Positions 48,365 to 60,904 of a DNA stretch of 64,000 bases are shown here, one piece after another. Location: NCBI GenBank assembly GCA_963691655.1, contig OY829326.1, forward strand, positions 136,852,998 through 136,916,997. The letters run 5' to 3'. The translations under genes and the position numbers were made by a program. This stretch comes from Toxonevra muliebris. Its lineage: Eukaryota; Arthropoda; Insecta; Diptera; Pallopteridae. The notes beneath the pieces were generated by a model that was not told the origin of the DNA, ran no database searches, and saw only the letters and a list, made by a program, of their open reading frames with translations. Each line of letters begins with the position of its first letter. The first letter of the stretch is position 1.

Positions 48365-49025
48365 TATTTTTTTTTAACGAGAACTTAAAGTTGTGAAAAC
48401 TGAAGTTAGTGCGAGACTTTCACCCGCTAAAAATCTTCTATTGTCCAACAGAAAACTCCTCCCGGAACCACCGTTAAATATTTAGTCGGGAAGCCGTCTA
48501 GAGCATTACTGCTCAATTGTCTGTTTTTTGTCGGTCTAGTTCGTTACCGTCTGCTTTGGGGCTGGGTCACTGATACCCTGGTTCCTATGTCCAACGACCT
48601 TTGGAGCTCAATGAAATGATGGGTTATCATCCTTTTTGTTGCTGCTACTTTTACAGATTGCCATTTCTGAGGCGCTTGTCACACATATGGGGCACAATGT
48701 CCGCCATTGTAGGAGCTTCGCCAAATGATTTCGAGTCTTTCGTTAATGAAGCGTGGAGAATGGACAGCTCGCTTTTTCTGTCGACATCCCACATAGCCAA
48801 CCATCTGATAGAGTGCCTACTCATCCTGCTACACAGTTCTTTTTTTGTTATGGCGTTTAAAAAACAAAACACTCTTAAAACTGCTACTTTCCAATCGCCA
48901 ACTACGATTAAGCATGAAAGCCATAATTGGTCTAGCAGCGGGGTGAAAAGACGGCTGGAATAAGCGCGAGAATAAGTTTTTATAGGCGGCATACCTTACC
49001 GCGGGAATATTCTAGTCCTCTTCCT
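48365..49025 (-). mobile_element. LINE 3' end, second copy
   Basis: Same orientation and sequence type as 15654-16246: shared blocks CTCCTCCCGGAACCACCGTTAA-type (first 12 bases CTCCTCCCGGAA), GCCGTCTAGAGCATTACTGC, and GCATACCTTACCGCGGGAAT at the other end. A poly-T/A tract at the left is the reversed tail. It carries about 200 bp of extra sequence in the middle; frames of 113-120 codons there overlap on both strands and look like chance frames in G/C-richer DNA. Confidence 0.65.
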
Positions 49026-52000
49026 GCAGGGGCACACAGGTGAACATTGGTGAACGTTCTTGCTAGCACAGCAGATACCGCTTTTCCCCTGACTGCGAAG
49101 TCTGGTTTTGTACTTAGAACCCATAAATAGTATCACCCCAACAGCTAATTTTCCTAAGCCTCGCCGCACTGTTGAAGGCGATATAAAGGAGACACATCTC
49201 CTTCAGGGCCTTCATTGGTCAAGTGCGTATGGCTCTATAACTTAACATTGGAATCATTGAACTATTAAGCTCCCTCCGGTTGACCTTGAACTAAAATCTA
49301 GCAAAGGTTATTACTCTGAGTTCATTTAGTTTACTCCTGGTGGCTACCTTCCACTATTGTTCCCTATGTTCCACAGGGAAAGAAATACCATAAAAAGAAG
49401 AAACTGATTTATATCTAATTTGACTTGTTCGAAGGATTTTTCATTGATTAACTGGCCATTTTCGACATCTTTGCGAGAAATGAGAGATGTTTTCTGAGGT
49501 TCTTCAGTTAGATTGGTGCTTATAATAAAACTCTAAACTGAATTATAATAAACCGAAATATTTGCAGTATACTACTCGCATTTATCTACTGTCATAAATT
49601 ATCGTCTGACATAAATATTTACTAAAAATTTATTTCAAAACCTTCAAAAAATTCACAATAAATTCACTGAAGCTCAGTCGCAAATGATTTTTAGGTCAAA
49701 AGACTACAAACGTTGAGCAAAATACAAAAAAAGATTTTTATCTTTTCTGCATGGCCTTTGAAGAAATAAAAATAAATATAAACTTCTGAAATGTTCTATT
49801 TAAAAATTTGTTATTAACTAATGACCTTAACTAACCCCTATTAATATATGGCATGAACTAATTTATCATTTTTTATGTACATGTGTATGTAGATATATTC
49901 AACAACATTTCAAATGCAATTTCTCCCTTCAATGTTACAATAAACTAATAGAACTTTTTAAACAACATTGAAAAAATCACATATTTACTATTTTCGTGTA
50001 ATGCCTAGTTCACTTAACATGCTGACAACTATTTTGTCGCATTCAAAAAAAAACTAATACAAACACACACACACAGACACAATCTGTTTCAGTTGTATAA
50101 TAGTTGTTGTTGTTGCCCTTTACACTCATGTATTAATGACTTTTAAACGGCATTCATTGCATATTTATAGGTGCTTAACGGCATCCAAAGCGTTGTAATG
50201 TGATGGTGTGAGCACAAACAAGTTTCTAGGACAATTTTATTTTAATACTCTGCCAAGCACACACACACACACACGTTGCTGCTGCTGCTGTTGCATGCAT
50301 GCAAATGAAACTAAAACATAGCATAGCATGTGGCTGACGTGCTGTTGCTCTGTGGTCGCTGATAAGCCCTAAAAATATGTTAAGCTTTTTAAGCTTAGGA
50401 AAAAAAAGAAGAGAATTCTTATTCCATCACCATCAGTAACTATTGCTGCCAATATTTTAATACTTCAGATTTCTTTCTTGCTTTTTCCACTAATGTTTAT
50501 GTATGAAAGACAATGACAAGGCAGCTACATGTGCATACATATAGGCGTAAGTAAGAATACACACTCACCCTTATGTGTATATGTATATTAAAAACTGTTT
50601 TTTTTTTTTTTTTGTTTTTTGGAAAATTTCCATAGCATATGCATAGGCTTAGTAGAAGTTACCATTTCATGTTTGGCATATTGAGCAGTAGTAGTTGGCA
50701 TAGTTTTCAGGACTTCAGGACTACTTTTTCAAACGGTTTTTTTGTTTTCTTTTTTGCTTTACCACAGCATTTGTTTTACAAATTGCAATTTTTTATTTTT
50801 TCTTGTCTTAAAGTTTAATGTGTTTTGTTTCTCACACATTTTCGTATTTCTTGTTTCTATAGTCTCTTCTTGTCATATGTTATTGCCTACTTTTGAGCAT
50901 TATAGCCATTGCATAAAAAAGAAATGTCATTCTTATGTATGTATGTGCATAAATATACATTTTTTTTTTAGTAATTCCTTGTATAAAAAGAACAATCGAC
51001 CGAACGAGTAATGTCGTCTCTGTTGCTATCACTTCACATGTGAGTAGAATATGAAATCGAACTAATGAAAAAAAAAATCTTCTTCACTTTCCTCTCACAC
51101 ACATACACACACATTCAAACACATGTATGCCCACATGGTCGTCTCGTCTCGGCGTTAGCGTTGGCGTTGCCTGACAAGTATTTCCTTCCCGTTTTGCTAC
51201 AATGTATGTAGACGTGTATTATGTGCTTCTGCTTTGCTTCCTCGCTTGCTTGCGGGGTAATCAGACCAAGCTGCATCCGCATCAAGGATGCGTTTTGAAT
51301 TTTTAAATAGGCATCATTTTCGTCTTTTATGATTTTCTTTATAAATATGTATGTATGAAGGTATGCGTGTATGTGTGGGTATATAGACCTTTTGTTTTAT
51401 TCTTATGCACATTTGGTATTATTTGTGTATGTGTGTATATTTTCATTGCTGTAGTAATTGTTGCTGTCAGACGCCGCAGGGATATTAAATATGTGTTCCT
51501 AAGCTATGTATATCCTTGAATATTATATGAGAATAGGAAAAACAAAACGGCATCAAGAAGGCGGCCTTTACATAGAAAATATTTATCAACGAATTCTATT
51601 TAAGAATTTCTTTTAATTTGTAAAATTCTAAAAAAAAAATATTAGAAAACTGATTTCTTTGCAAGAGCTGTAAACCTTGGGATCAGACAAAAAATACAAA
51701 AAATAAATTAATTTTCCAAGTGGCATCTATTTGACCAATGCAAAAGCTTTGAGAGGTTTTCACTTTTCTTGCTGGGACTCAGAATCGGCATTTTTCCACC
51801 ATAAAAGATTGCGTTCTACTGAATGTTTCCACTCAAATAATTAAGTACTCGTAATATCTCCAGCTACTAAATTGATATGAAGTTGGTTTTTTAGTTGATT
51901 TTTTGTTTGTTGTTTAATTATTCTCCTCCTTGCTTACAATTGTCTGAATGTACTCAATTTTCGACTGATATCAGGTACATGATTTTTTCCATAGTGAAAT

Positions 52001-52835
52001 TGAGTTTTTCAATAAAAAATGGGAAAAACGTGGCGAAAACTCTGGTTCTTTTTTAATAAAAATATTTTTAATAATCCTTTCAATTATTGAACTTTAAGAA
52101 ATCTTAAAATTCATGCCATCACTTTAAAACTTAAGAGTCCATACAGTAGATGATGTATATAAGAAAGTCGGAGAATCCGAAAACTTCATTTCTTATATCA
52201 CATTTTTATCTAATGGGTTAGACGGATATACGAAAAATGTCTTACGGTGGGTGTTTTAGCCATGTTACTGGTGCATCAGCAATGTAATTGTATAATCATG
52301 AGCAACTTTCTCTTATACCTATGAGATGTTCTAATATTCGTCGTCTACTGTATTACCTTAACCTCAATTTAATTATATTTATAGGTACTTATATTTTTGT
52401 AAACCTTAATGACTTTTTTTTTTTTGTGAAAATTCACTTATTGCGAATCAACGGTTTTCCTTTATAAATAAATTTAATTAAACATATTTGTTTATTTTCA
52501 CGCCATAATGAAAATTATCATTATTAAAACCACAAATTAATTTAAAAGAAAGAAAACGAGCTTCATAATTTGCATAACATTCATATGCAATACATATTCA
52601 TTATTTACAGGGTATGCTACAAAAAATTAATGTAAATATAACATTATCTCTATTCGTTTTGATGATTGAACTTTCAGATAGCAACCCTGATTTATGGGTA
52701 AATGAGATGATTGCATTCAAAGTTTTGTGGTTGAAGTTTGAAAAAGGAAATCCAACTAAAATCTTTAAGTTTTTACCAAAAAAAAGTCAAAGTTTAGCTC
52801 CCAGCTGTCGTAGATTGAACTGAAATCAGAAAATG
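49026..52835. other. Long noncoding stretch
   Basis: The first 350 bp is richer in G/C and may be more of the LINE at 48365. The rest is A/T-rich with CA and GCT microsatellites (50258-50292) and an octamer-like ATGCAAATG at 50299. No gene recognised. Confidence 0.45.
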
Positions 52836-54300
52836 GTACGATCCGAAAGCCGTAGTGCCGACCTAAAAGATCTTTTGTACCGAAGCCCCAAAATTAAGAC
52901 AAAAAATTATCTGTTATCCTAGTGAAGGCCAGAACATCTTTTGTCGAAGAAGTTTTGATTTCGTTCGTTGATAGAAACGATTTGCTAAAATATCCCTTCT
53001 TTGCCGAGCCAAGGCTCCCTGTCATTCTCCATACATAAACGACACTCTGTCTCATGTGACAGTCTATTTTACTTAGATGATATCTGACCACATATTGGCC
53101 AGATAGAAAACCTACTAGCAATCTGAGTTCCGTTTCCTTTAAATTCAGGGATTTAGTGAGAGCGAGAGGAGGAATAAGCCTCCTACCTACCTACTACCTG
53201 ACTAAAGCCTGGAATGGAATGCCAATAAGATAGCCATTCCTCCCTTAACCACGCCTCTATTATCGAGTTGGAACTAGTTCAGCCTGTGTGTAGAGCAACT
53301 GAACCCTGCCTAGAAAAATTATCAGCAGCTCTATTACCTATAATGTCACAGTGGCCTGGTACCCAACAAAAGCGTGACTTAGTTATGGGTAGACAATTGC
53401 TACAAACTATCAAAACACTCCTTCTCTAGCTTCGAAATGAAGCACCAGGATGAAAGTGCCTTAACAGCCGCTTGACTGTCAGAAAAGATGAGTAATAATC
53501 TTAGCGTCTTTATTAAGGTTAATTCTCGCACATGTCTGGATTGCGTATATTTCGGTTTGAAAAACACTAGGCCAAGTACCCAGTGGAATTGATATTCGAG
53601 TGTTCGGTCCAATTGAGACCAGCACCAGAACCACAATCGGTCGGCAGTATAGCAATTGAGAGCAAAGGGACCGAAGTTGGAGAATTGAGAATTCCAATCG
53701 GACCTTGAATGTTTAGATCCCTAATCATAAAATCTGACGCAGAGCAGAAATTTTACTAAGAATGCGCAAAATGACCGGTGAAACCTCATAGTAAGTTGGA
53801 TGAAACTTGCAGAGTCAAGGCAGTAATTGCAGCTGTCTTCCTTATGAAGATGTACTGAGGAGCGAGTCCGAACAACATCTCAATCGCAGGAGTGGAACAA
53901 GTTCGCATAGCCCCTGTGATTGAGTTACAGGCAAGCTTTTGGAGCTTGTTAAGTTTGCTTACAGTCGAGCCTTGGACACTAATGCAGCATATGCTACGAT
54001 TGGCCTAACTGTCGCAGTATACAGCCAGAAAATCATCTTGGCTTGAAAATCTTACCAAAGAATTTCCTGCAAGCCCAAAAGACCCTGGTGACTTTTGAGA
54101 GGGCGTTATTGAGATGAGAGCTCCAACTTCGTGTTTTATCGAGTATCATACCCAAGTATTTGACTTTGTCACAATATTCAACAAACGTGTTGTGAATGGA
54201 TATGCGACCAAGGTCCAGTTTGTATCTTCTAGAGAACAAAAATAGCTTTATCCAATATGCAAATCTAGAATTTGTAATTTGATCCATTTTGGGTATTACT
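52836..54300 (-). pseudogene. 5'-truncated LINE: RT thumb, RNase H, C-terminal domain, tail
   Basis: On the minus strand the order is: RT end (FLFSRRYKLDLGRI, DKVKYLGMILDKTRSWSSHL), then WLYTATVRPIVAYAAL, a worn linker, RNase H (TWPSVFQTEIYAIQTCARIN, FSDSQAAVKALSS, then CWVPGHCDIIGNRAADNFSR), a C-terminal block (MVGFLSGQYVVRYHLSKI), and the end sharing TSSTKDVLAF with the copy at 24285. The RNase H Glu, middle Asp and last Asp are all visible. Frames change several times and stops occur, so it is dead. Directly after the stop the 3' tail (52836-52891) reads TTGGGGCTTCGGTAC and AAAAGATCTTTTAGGTCGG, matching the SINE tails. Placement in the I/LOA group rests on the RT plus RNase H order. Confidence 0.88.
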
Positions 54301-54570
54301 TATTTCCAGGGCACTGGATATTCCACTTGTAAAGACCTCTGAAATTTTTTTCTACTTAAAATAACTTAAAGTATTTCAGCCGTAAAGTATAAGAACTTCG
54401 TCAGGACTCCAACCATTCAAAATGTTTTGCTGAAAATTAAATCGGTAATGAAAATTGTTGTCTAGAAGTATTTTCAAAACTTTCTTGAGCGTGAACATAA
54501 GACATGCCATGAAAAAGTAAACATTTTAAATATATTTTTGTGTGAATTTAGTGACGGAAGAGATATGTAT

Positions 54571-54842
54571 AGTGTTAATTGACTTAAATTGAATTCAATT
54601 GACTTCAATTACTTCAACTAAATGAGTTTAAGTCAATCAATGAATTATTCACGTCGAGACTTCATTCAAGAAACTGCTCATTCATGACTTCATATGAACC
54701 ATTTTCCCATGACTTAAAAATTACTTATGACTTCATGATTTTAGTTCTTCACTCACAAAAGGAATGGAATAATTCGGTCATTTTTAAACGAAGTCAACAG
54801 ACTTAAAACCTGAAACTACTGCATTATTTTACAACTCTGCAG
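54571..54842. mobile_element. Half copy of foldback element B
   Basis: Direct match to the right arm of the element at 31526-32405: shared blocks AATGAATTATTCA, CGAGACTTCATTCA, GAAACTGCTCA, GGAATGGAATAATTC and TTTTTAAACGAAGTCAACA. The left arm is not present. Confidence 0.75.
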
Positions 54843-57054
54843 GGTTGATATCTGTTGAATTAAGGTCTAAAACGAATACAGATGATGTTATATTTATTTA
54901 AACCAAAATGGAGAGTTATCAAATGAACAATTAGTTATAATTACAAAAAAACACCGTAACTGCTTGTAGGAATATATTGTATTTTCTTTTATAAATCACA
55001 CCTTGTATGCATTTGCGACCATTAATTTAATGCAATATAAACCATATCCATATCATTGGCCATTTTGTAGCTCAACTTTTTTTTTCAAGCATACTCGTAA
55101 ATTCATAACTGATTTAAAACGCCTTTTTTCGCTGTTAAAAGAAATCTTCAGCATCAAAAAGTAATTATTTTACTATCACTGCCTGCCACTTCTCTACTGA
55201 ATGCTCTGCTCTGCTCTGCCAACGTGAAAGCTCAGGCATGCATACATACATAAATGAATATTAAAAGCCACACACACTCAGACGTTTAAACACAGAAACA
55301 CACACATATTTGTAAGCTCTTCAATGCGTAAGTCTCCACGGTTGTTTAAATAATCCCAATTTTGGGGTGTGAGTAAGTGTGAGTGTTTCTGCTTGAAAGT
55401 GACGGTGTGTGTGTGTGTGTGTGGACACATATCAGTGGCTATATTTAAAAAATTTAAATTAAAAACAACAACAAAAAACAAAATTACTATACATACATAT
55501 AAATTGCGAAAAAAAAAAACATTGTACTATAAATTGCAGTTGAAATTATCACAGACCACACACACACACACAAAGAGACACATGAATTTACATATGTATA
55601 TGCTTTCACACACTTACACAAAATGCATATGCACTCATTGACCATGATCATATGGCAACACTGGCAACACGACGTTACACATAGTATAAAAACCGCGAAA
55701 CACTGACATCAGTAAAATGCGTGAACAATTTTAAAAAGATTAACCGGAAATGAATGGAATACTCGTATAAAATGGCGAGCCTGCAATTATGCATACATAT
55801 GTATGTATTTGTAAATGTGTTGAGGCAATATGGCGTTTACGTTGTGTTAAATAAATTCAATTTATTGGCAGTGCATTTTGTTTTACTCCTGATAGCTGCA
55901 ATTTTTTTTACCGTTTTCAATTTAATGTGAAATTTATTTTGCTCTTTTTTAATTTGAAATCAAAAGTAGAAAAACTTCAAAGCATTGCGGCTTGAACGAA
56001 CTACAAAAGGCCAAGTCTGAAATAAAAGAGACAGTAATTAGGAATTTTATTATAATTCAAATTATCTTTCAAAGAAGAAAAGGAAGAGTGGATTAAATTT
56101 TTACATATCAAAAGACTTTCATAAAATTATAGACTTCTATAGATATTTCCAACATTTCATATACCTATGTTCTCAAAAATTTATTGCTCTATTCGCTATA
56201 AGGTTCCATCGATTTCGTCAAAGGAAGGCTTGTGGCTCTTTATCCAGAAGGGGCGTGGTTTTTATTTCCAATTCCCAGCTCCTTTTCTGCCATAAATCTT
56301 TTCAAAAATTTGTTTTTTTGAATTTCAAACCATTTGATTCTCACATTGTTCTCCAGCCTTCACTACATGTTTCAAAAGTGTAGGTATTTGGTGAGAATAA
56401 ATAGTTAACGATCTTTTCTTAATTATTAGTTTTTTTTAAGAGTAAAAATATCTCAAAATTCTTTATTCTAACGAAAACTCACATTTTTAATGTTACTTAA
56501 CCTTTTTTTTTTTTTTTTTGATACACAATTTAATCTTACTTTAACTTTATTGCTTCATAAAATATTCCGAAATCGTGAATGCAATTAATTTCAAGATTTC
56601 CTCCATAAAATACAATAAATAATGCAGAAAAAACAAAAAAAAAAATTCCACTACACTCAACGGCAGCGCGCTTATTTACGAAACTCTCCAACAAATTGAT
56701 GTATCTCTCCTTTTTGTATTTGCAAAATGGCGGTTATTTATTTATGCAATTCAGTATTTACGTAAATACGTTAAAGTGACGTTAATACAAATGCAGAATG
56801 AAAATTTTACCAAAGGATAATACGACGTAATTGTAAAATACCTATTCTAAAATATAATCACATGGCAATAATGGAAAAAATAACTACTTAGTTATAAATT
56901 GAATAGAATTTTTGAAATTCCTGGTAAAGTTTTATTATGACTTAAGTAAATTTTTTTTCTTTTTCTTATTTACAATTTACCTATAGCATAATGCCTAGCA
57001 TTCAACAACAAAATGAAGCCAATGAAATACAAAAAAGTATTAGGTTTACATATA
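54843..57054. other. Noncoding region with GT and CA microsatellites
   Basis: GT run at 55404-55421, CA run at 55555-55572; otherwise A/T-rich with no recognised gene. Confidence 0.5.
55650..55716 (+). promoter_or_regulatory. Possible core promoter
   Basis: GGCAACACTGGCAACAC is followed by TATAAAAA at 55685 and an initiator-like ATCAGTA with its A at 55711, spacing 26 bp, slightly short for a fly TATA-Inr pair. No coding exon follows within reach, so this is weak. Confidence 0.25.
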
Positions 57055-58749
57055 CACTGGCGGTCACAAAAACCGCACCACCCACCAATTTCAAGAAAAT
57101 CGTTTAAAATGGGACTTAAACCTGATTTTGTTTTAGTGAATGTAATTTTTTTTTTAATTTTTTGGGCACAAAATAAACAACATTGCAAAAGAAACATCAT
57201 AAATACACACAATTTTTATTACTTTTTAATTAAAACAAAAATATGGAAGAAATTTCACGTTTTTGAGAGTATTGATTAAAAGTATGTAAAAATAAAAATA
57301 TTTTTTATTTTTTGAAGGTGTAAGCTAAGATTAATTTGTTTCATAATAGGTTAGGTTAGGTTAGGTTGGAGTGGCAGCCTTCTGCTTGAAAGCACACTTA
57401 AGCACAAATTAGGCTCATTGTGATACCACAGTTGTTTCATAATAATTTTTGTCATAAGCAAAATTGTTTAGTTTGATGGTGCCCGTTTCTTAGCCTTTCT
57501 TATGGTCGTTATTTTGAATAAGAATATCATTAATTATTTTTTTAATGCTAAACTTTTTTCAGAACTCCAACAAGGATTTTTTTTATTCTTTGGCATGTTT
57601 TGAGCAACATTCCATTTCATTATATGACAGAGTTGCCTTATCGGACTTAAACCGCGCGAGCTACCTGATCATTCCCGCCAGAAAATTCTAATATCATCGA
57701 AAACATTTTGAATCTGCAAACAAATAAGGATGAATAATCTAACTTTTTTACTTTTTCTAAAGTTATCAAACATCAGGCATTAATTACTTACGAAATCTTG
57801 CCAATTTGGCGTGACAATATACCGCAGAAGTCGTCCGGAAAAATGAAAAATAACGTCATTAATAAGTGAAAGCTTACCACGATTGGCTTACAGCAATTGC
57901 TCCATAAAATTTTAGCCATATTTTTGGGCATTCACAGTCCCTTCAATATATTATAATGGACCCATCCAAACTATCTGACTTTGTGGGAATTTGACTATTT
58001 TTACTACACAGTTAACCTTCTATTGTTCTATATCTGAGCAACGCAAGTACTGAAGATTAAATGGGCATTAAAAATTGAGTTCAATTTGCCCGATCATATA
58101 ACTTTTCTCGAGTCTGACAGAGTTCAATTGCTATAGTTTTTAGTCCATGCCAAACGATTTGTTTTCATCCATTTCGACAACAACGACTTTTTGGCTGATC
58201 GTCTCCCATACAGACCGAACTTTTGTTTCTTTCTGCGTAAGTTTTCGACATTTATATTAACGTTGTAATAGCTCTTTAGTACAGTCCTTATTGTGACTAC
58301 ACTTTTGAATCGATAATTTATGGTTCTCTTTCAGGTTATGCCATTTTCTCTCGTATTTGTCTTCCATAGTCTTCTTGATCCTTTTGTCCTTTCAAGCGGG
58401 TACAAATTTCCTTTTTTTCTGGATCATTCCAACAGCAGGTGAATGTAGACATCAGATTTCATCAGGTATTTAACTTTATGACACTCCTTGATACAAGAAA
58501 AACAAAAATTTCGACGTTTTGGTGGCACGACAATTATTTATACTTTGCAGTTGTTTTTGGCACTTTTTCAAAAATTCTTCTTTTCGCCAAACAAGCGCAA
58601 TAAAAAATGGTACATTCCGCATAAATACATTCTTAAATCATAAACAAGGGAATCTCCTTTACAAAGGAAGGGAAATTTGGGCAAAGTTAGGAAATATTAC
58701 CGAAATTGCAGCAGCATTGCAAGTGGTGCGGTTTTTGTGACCGCCAGTG
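57055..58749 (-). mobile_element. Complete-length Tc1-like element, inactive
   Basis: Inverted ends identical over 27 bp, starting CACTGGCGGTCAC, are flanked by TA on both sides (57053-57054 and 58750-58751). The 1695-bp length fits Tc1-type elements such as Minos and S. Minus-strand remnants of the transposase are visible: FGLYGRRSAKK then SKWMKTNRLAWTKNY (the 'R.P.LS..N...RL.WA..Y' linker), and later SRGLSPIRQLC at the position of 'SPDLNPIENLW'. Many stops and shifts make it inactive. A SINE-tail module is inserted at 57348-57430. Confidence 0.92.
57348..57430 (-). mobile_element. AACCT-tailed SINE/LINE 3' module
   Basis: On the minus strand it runs from TGTGGTATCACAA to CCACTCCAACCTAACC and further AACCT repeats, matching the 3' module of the SINE at 2912-3225. 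Read on the plus strand the tail is four TTAGG-like units. Confidence 0.7.
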
Positions 58750-58751
58750 TA

Positions 58752-59769
58752 AATTTCAATCTCAATTAAATCCTTTGTATGTTTTTGGAATTTTTGTTTT
58801 CTTTTTTCCCATTACTTTGCATATAAGTATGTATTTAGTTAGTCCTCTTGGGCTAGGCATTCGTATAAATGCCAGCAAAAAGTATTAAAACGAAAATAAA
58901 AGTAAATATAGAATAAACAAAAATTTCCTTAAAAAAAAACTTAACTTTTACATATTATAAACTGATTCCAAATGAAGGAATCAGAAAAAGTTGACTAGAA
59001 AACAAATTTCTTTTAAATATTTATTTATTGCTTTATTGTTGCCGTTTGATTTTTGTTTATCAAAAAATAGAAAAGTAAACATTTACATTTTGCTATTGTA
59101 TAACCGAAATTGGAAAAAGGACTTAATTGAATAAATTTAATTGTTACGCAATGCTTTATTATTTTCCTTTTTCTGAATATGTTTCTAGGATTTTATATAT
59201 ATTTACATATAAATATTATTGTATTTTAAATAAAATATCATACAATGAATAGAAATATTTTTATTTTGAGTAAAAAATATACAACATTTGAGAGTAATAT
59301 AGATTTGCTGTATAGGTTTTGTAGACTTAGCCTTTGCCCTATTTTAAAACAATCAGAGCTTGAAATGAAGTGCCAGAATCTGAAATAGTCTTTTTTCATG
59401 GAACCCAATAGTTGTGCGCAATTAATGCACCTATCACTGTACCTATTTATATAAGACCTATCTAAAGAGAGTTGATTCTTGGAGCCCAACTTTGGCTAGA
59501 TTTATTTAGTGTACTACCAGAAGCAAAATAAATTCTAATTTTAAAAAATAATTCTGAAATATATTTTCAAGAAAGCACGACTTTGTTTCCAGGTTTTTTT
59601 TTTTTTGAGTCAGATATAGTCATAAATATGAACTAAATCGATCACAAATGTGCTTAGCCTTCACCGATTTTTTCTAAATTTAAAGAAATGATATAGATTC
59701 CTCTCCAACACGTCAGCCTTGTCATTTTACAATACACCTTTGTGGTCAGAAAATCGGCGTAGGTCAAAG
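58752..59769. other. Noncoding A/T-rich DNA
   Basis: No feature recognised. Confidence 0.5.
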
Positions 59770-59839
59770 GGATCGAGAATGAAATAAAAAATTGGCACAA
59801 GTATATATAGACTAAGGACCAAACACTCTGGACTTATGG

Positions 59840-60400
59840 AAAAAACATCAAGCATCTTCTAAGATAAGATTCTTGCCATAAGGCTATGTATGCAGTACAA
59901 CTTTGAACGTAGGTGTAAAGCCCAATATATTGTAATAATTCCAACCAATCAAGTCGCCGTCAAAACTCTTGACTCCTTTCAGATAACCTTAACGTTAGTA
60001 GAAGATGTCTAGATTTTTTCCGATTCTCAGGGCATAAGATAATTGAAGGGAATGAACTTGCCCCCCAATTTGTCGCCGAAGGTAGCGACCAATTAGTCCC
60101 GAACTTTAACAGGAACAGAAACAAACTTAATTAAGGAAGAATTAAGGAGTGAAGAAAGGGACAATAGAAGGTCCAACTGAGTTTAAATCCCAAGCTGTAG
60201 GCAGTCTAAGCTATTAAGTGTGGGCCTCAATCCCGAAAGTACAACACAATCTCTTAAGCTAAGTAAAAACAACTTAAAAATTATTTCAAGTTCACTTTTA
60301 CTTAGTTATAGTACAAGGCAGTGAACATCGATTTTGCCTAAAAGATACTGAAACATAAGAACACCTCCTCCCACAGTGCGAAGAAAAAGATATCTGGGGC
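59840..60400 (+). pseudogene. LINE RNase H and C-terminal relic
   Basis: Plus-strand frames give ILAIRLCMQYNFERRCKAQY and TNQVAVKTLDSFQIT, matching the RNase H 'AEI.AI..C' and 'SDSQAA.KAL.S' blocks with the Asp worn away. After a shift, FSGHKIIEGNELAPQFVAEG matches 'WVPGH.GIEGNE.AD.LA..G'. About 250 bp later HRFCLKDTET and EHLLPQCEE match the C-terminal cysteine block 'CRFCLEDTETPEHLLCQC'. The order is that of RNase H-bearing LINEs. It is heavily decayed and has no open frame of length, which is why it is easily missed. Confidence 0.65.
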
Positions 60401-60904
60401 ATTCTTTGCCAGAGAATAAGCGTATATCAAAGGAGCCATATTTCAAATAAAAAAAAAAAAAAATCTTGGCGAGAAAAAAAATTAGTGTGGATGCATTCAT
60501 TTTTTTACAAAAATGTTGGTTGCATTGTTCGATTTTAGTTTTTTAGTCCGTTGAGTAAAAACTATCAAAAAAATAAGTTTTTAATGATAAGCTCATTTTC
60601 AATTCAATTTATTTAATAAGAAAACATTGTAGTTCACTTTGAAAATACGAAAACTGAAAAATGATGAATTTCCGGGCGAGAAAATTTAGAAAATATCTGA
60701 AAATATATTCCTGGATTTTTCTCAATTTTAGAAGGTCCATTTCTCTATCGAAATATACTTAAACATGCTCCACTTTCTTCCGCTCTCACAAAATAATTAA
60801 ATTTTTTTTCAATAAGAATTTAACTAAAACTTTTTTTATTAAAATTATTAGGCTTTGAATGAACAATGATGCCAGAAGAATATCAAAAAGTTAATAGAAC
60901 TAGC

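Noticed and set aside
48601..48992. Overlapping 113- and 120-codon frames on both strands
   Set aside because: They lie in a dispersed LINE 3' end and neither shows a known domain; overlap suggests chance.
57348..57369. Interstitial telomere
   Set aside because: Only about four units, attached to a retroelement module also present at 2912; no telomere context.
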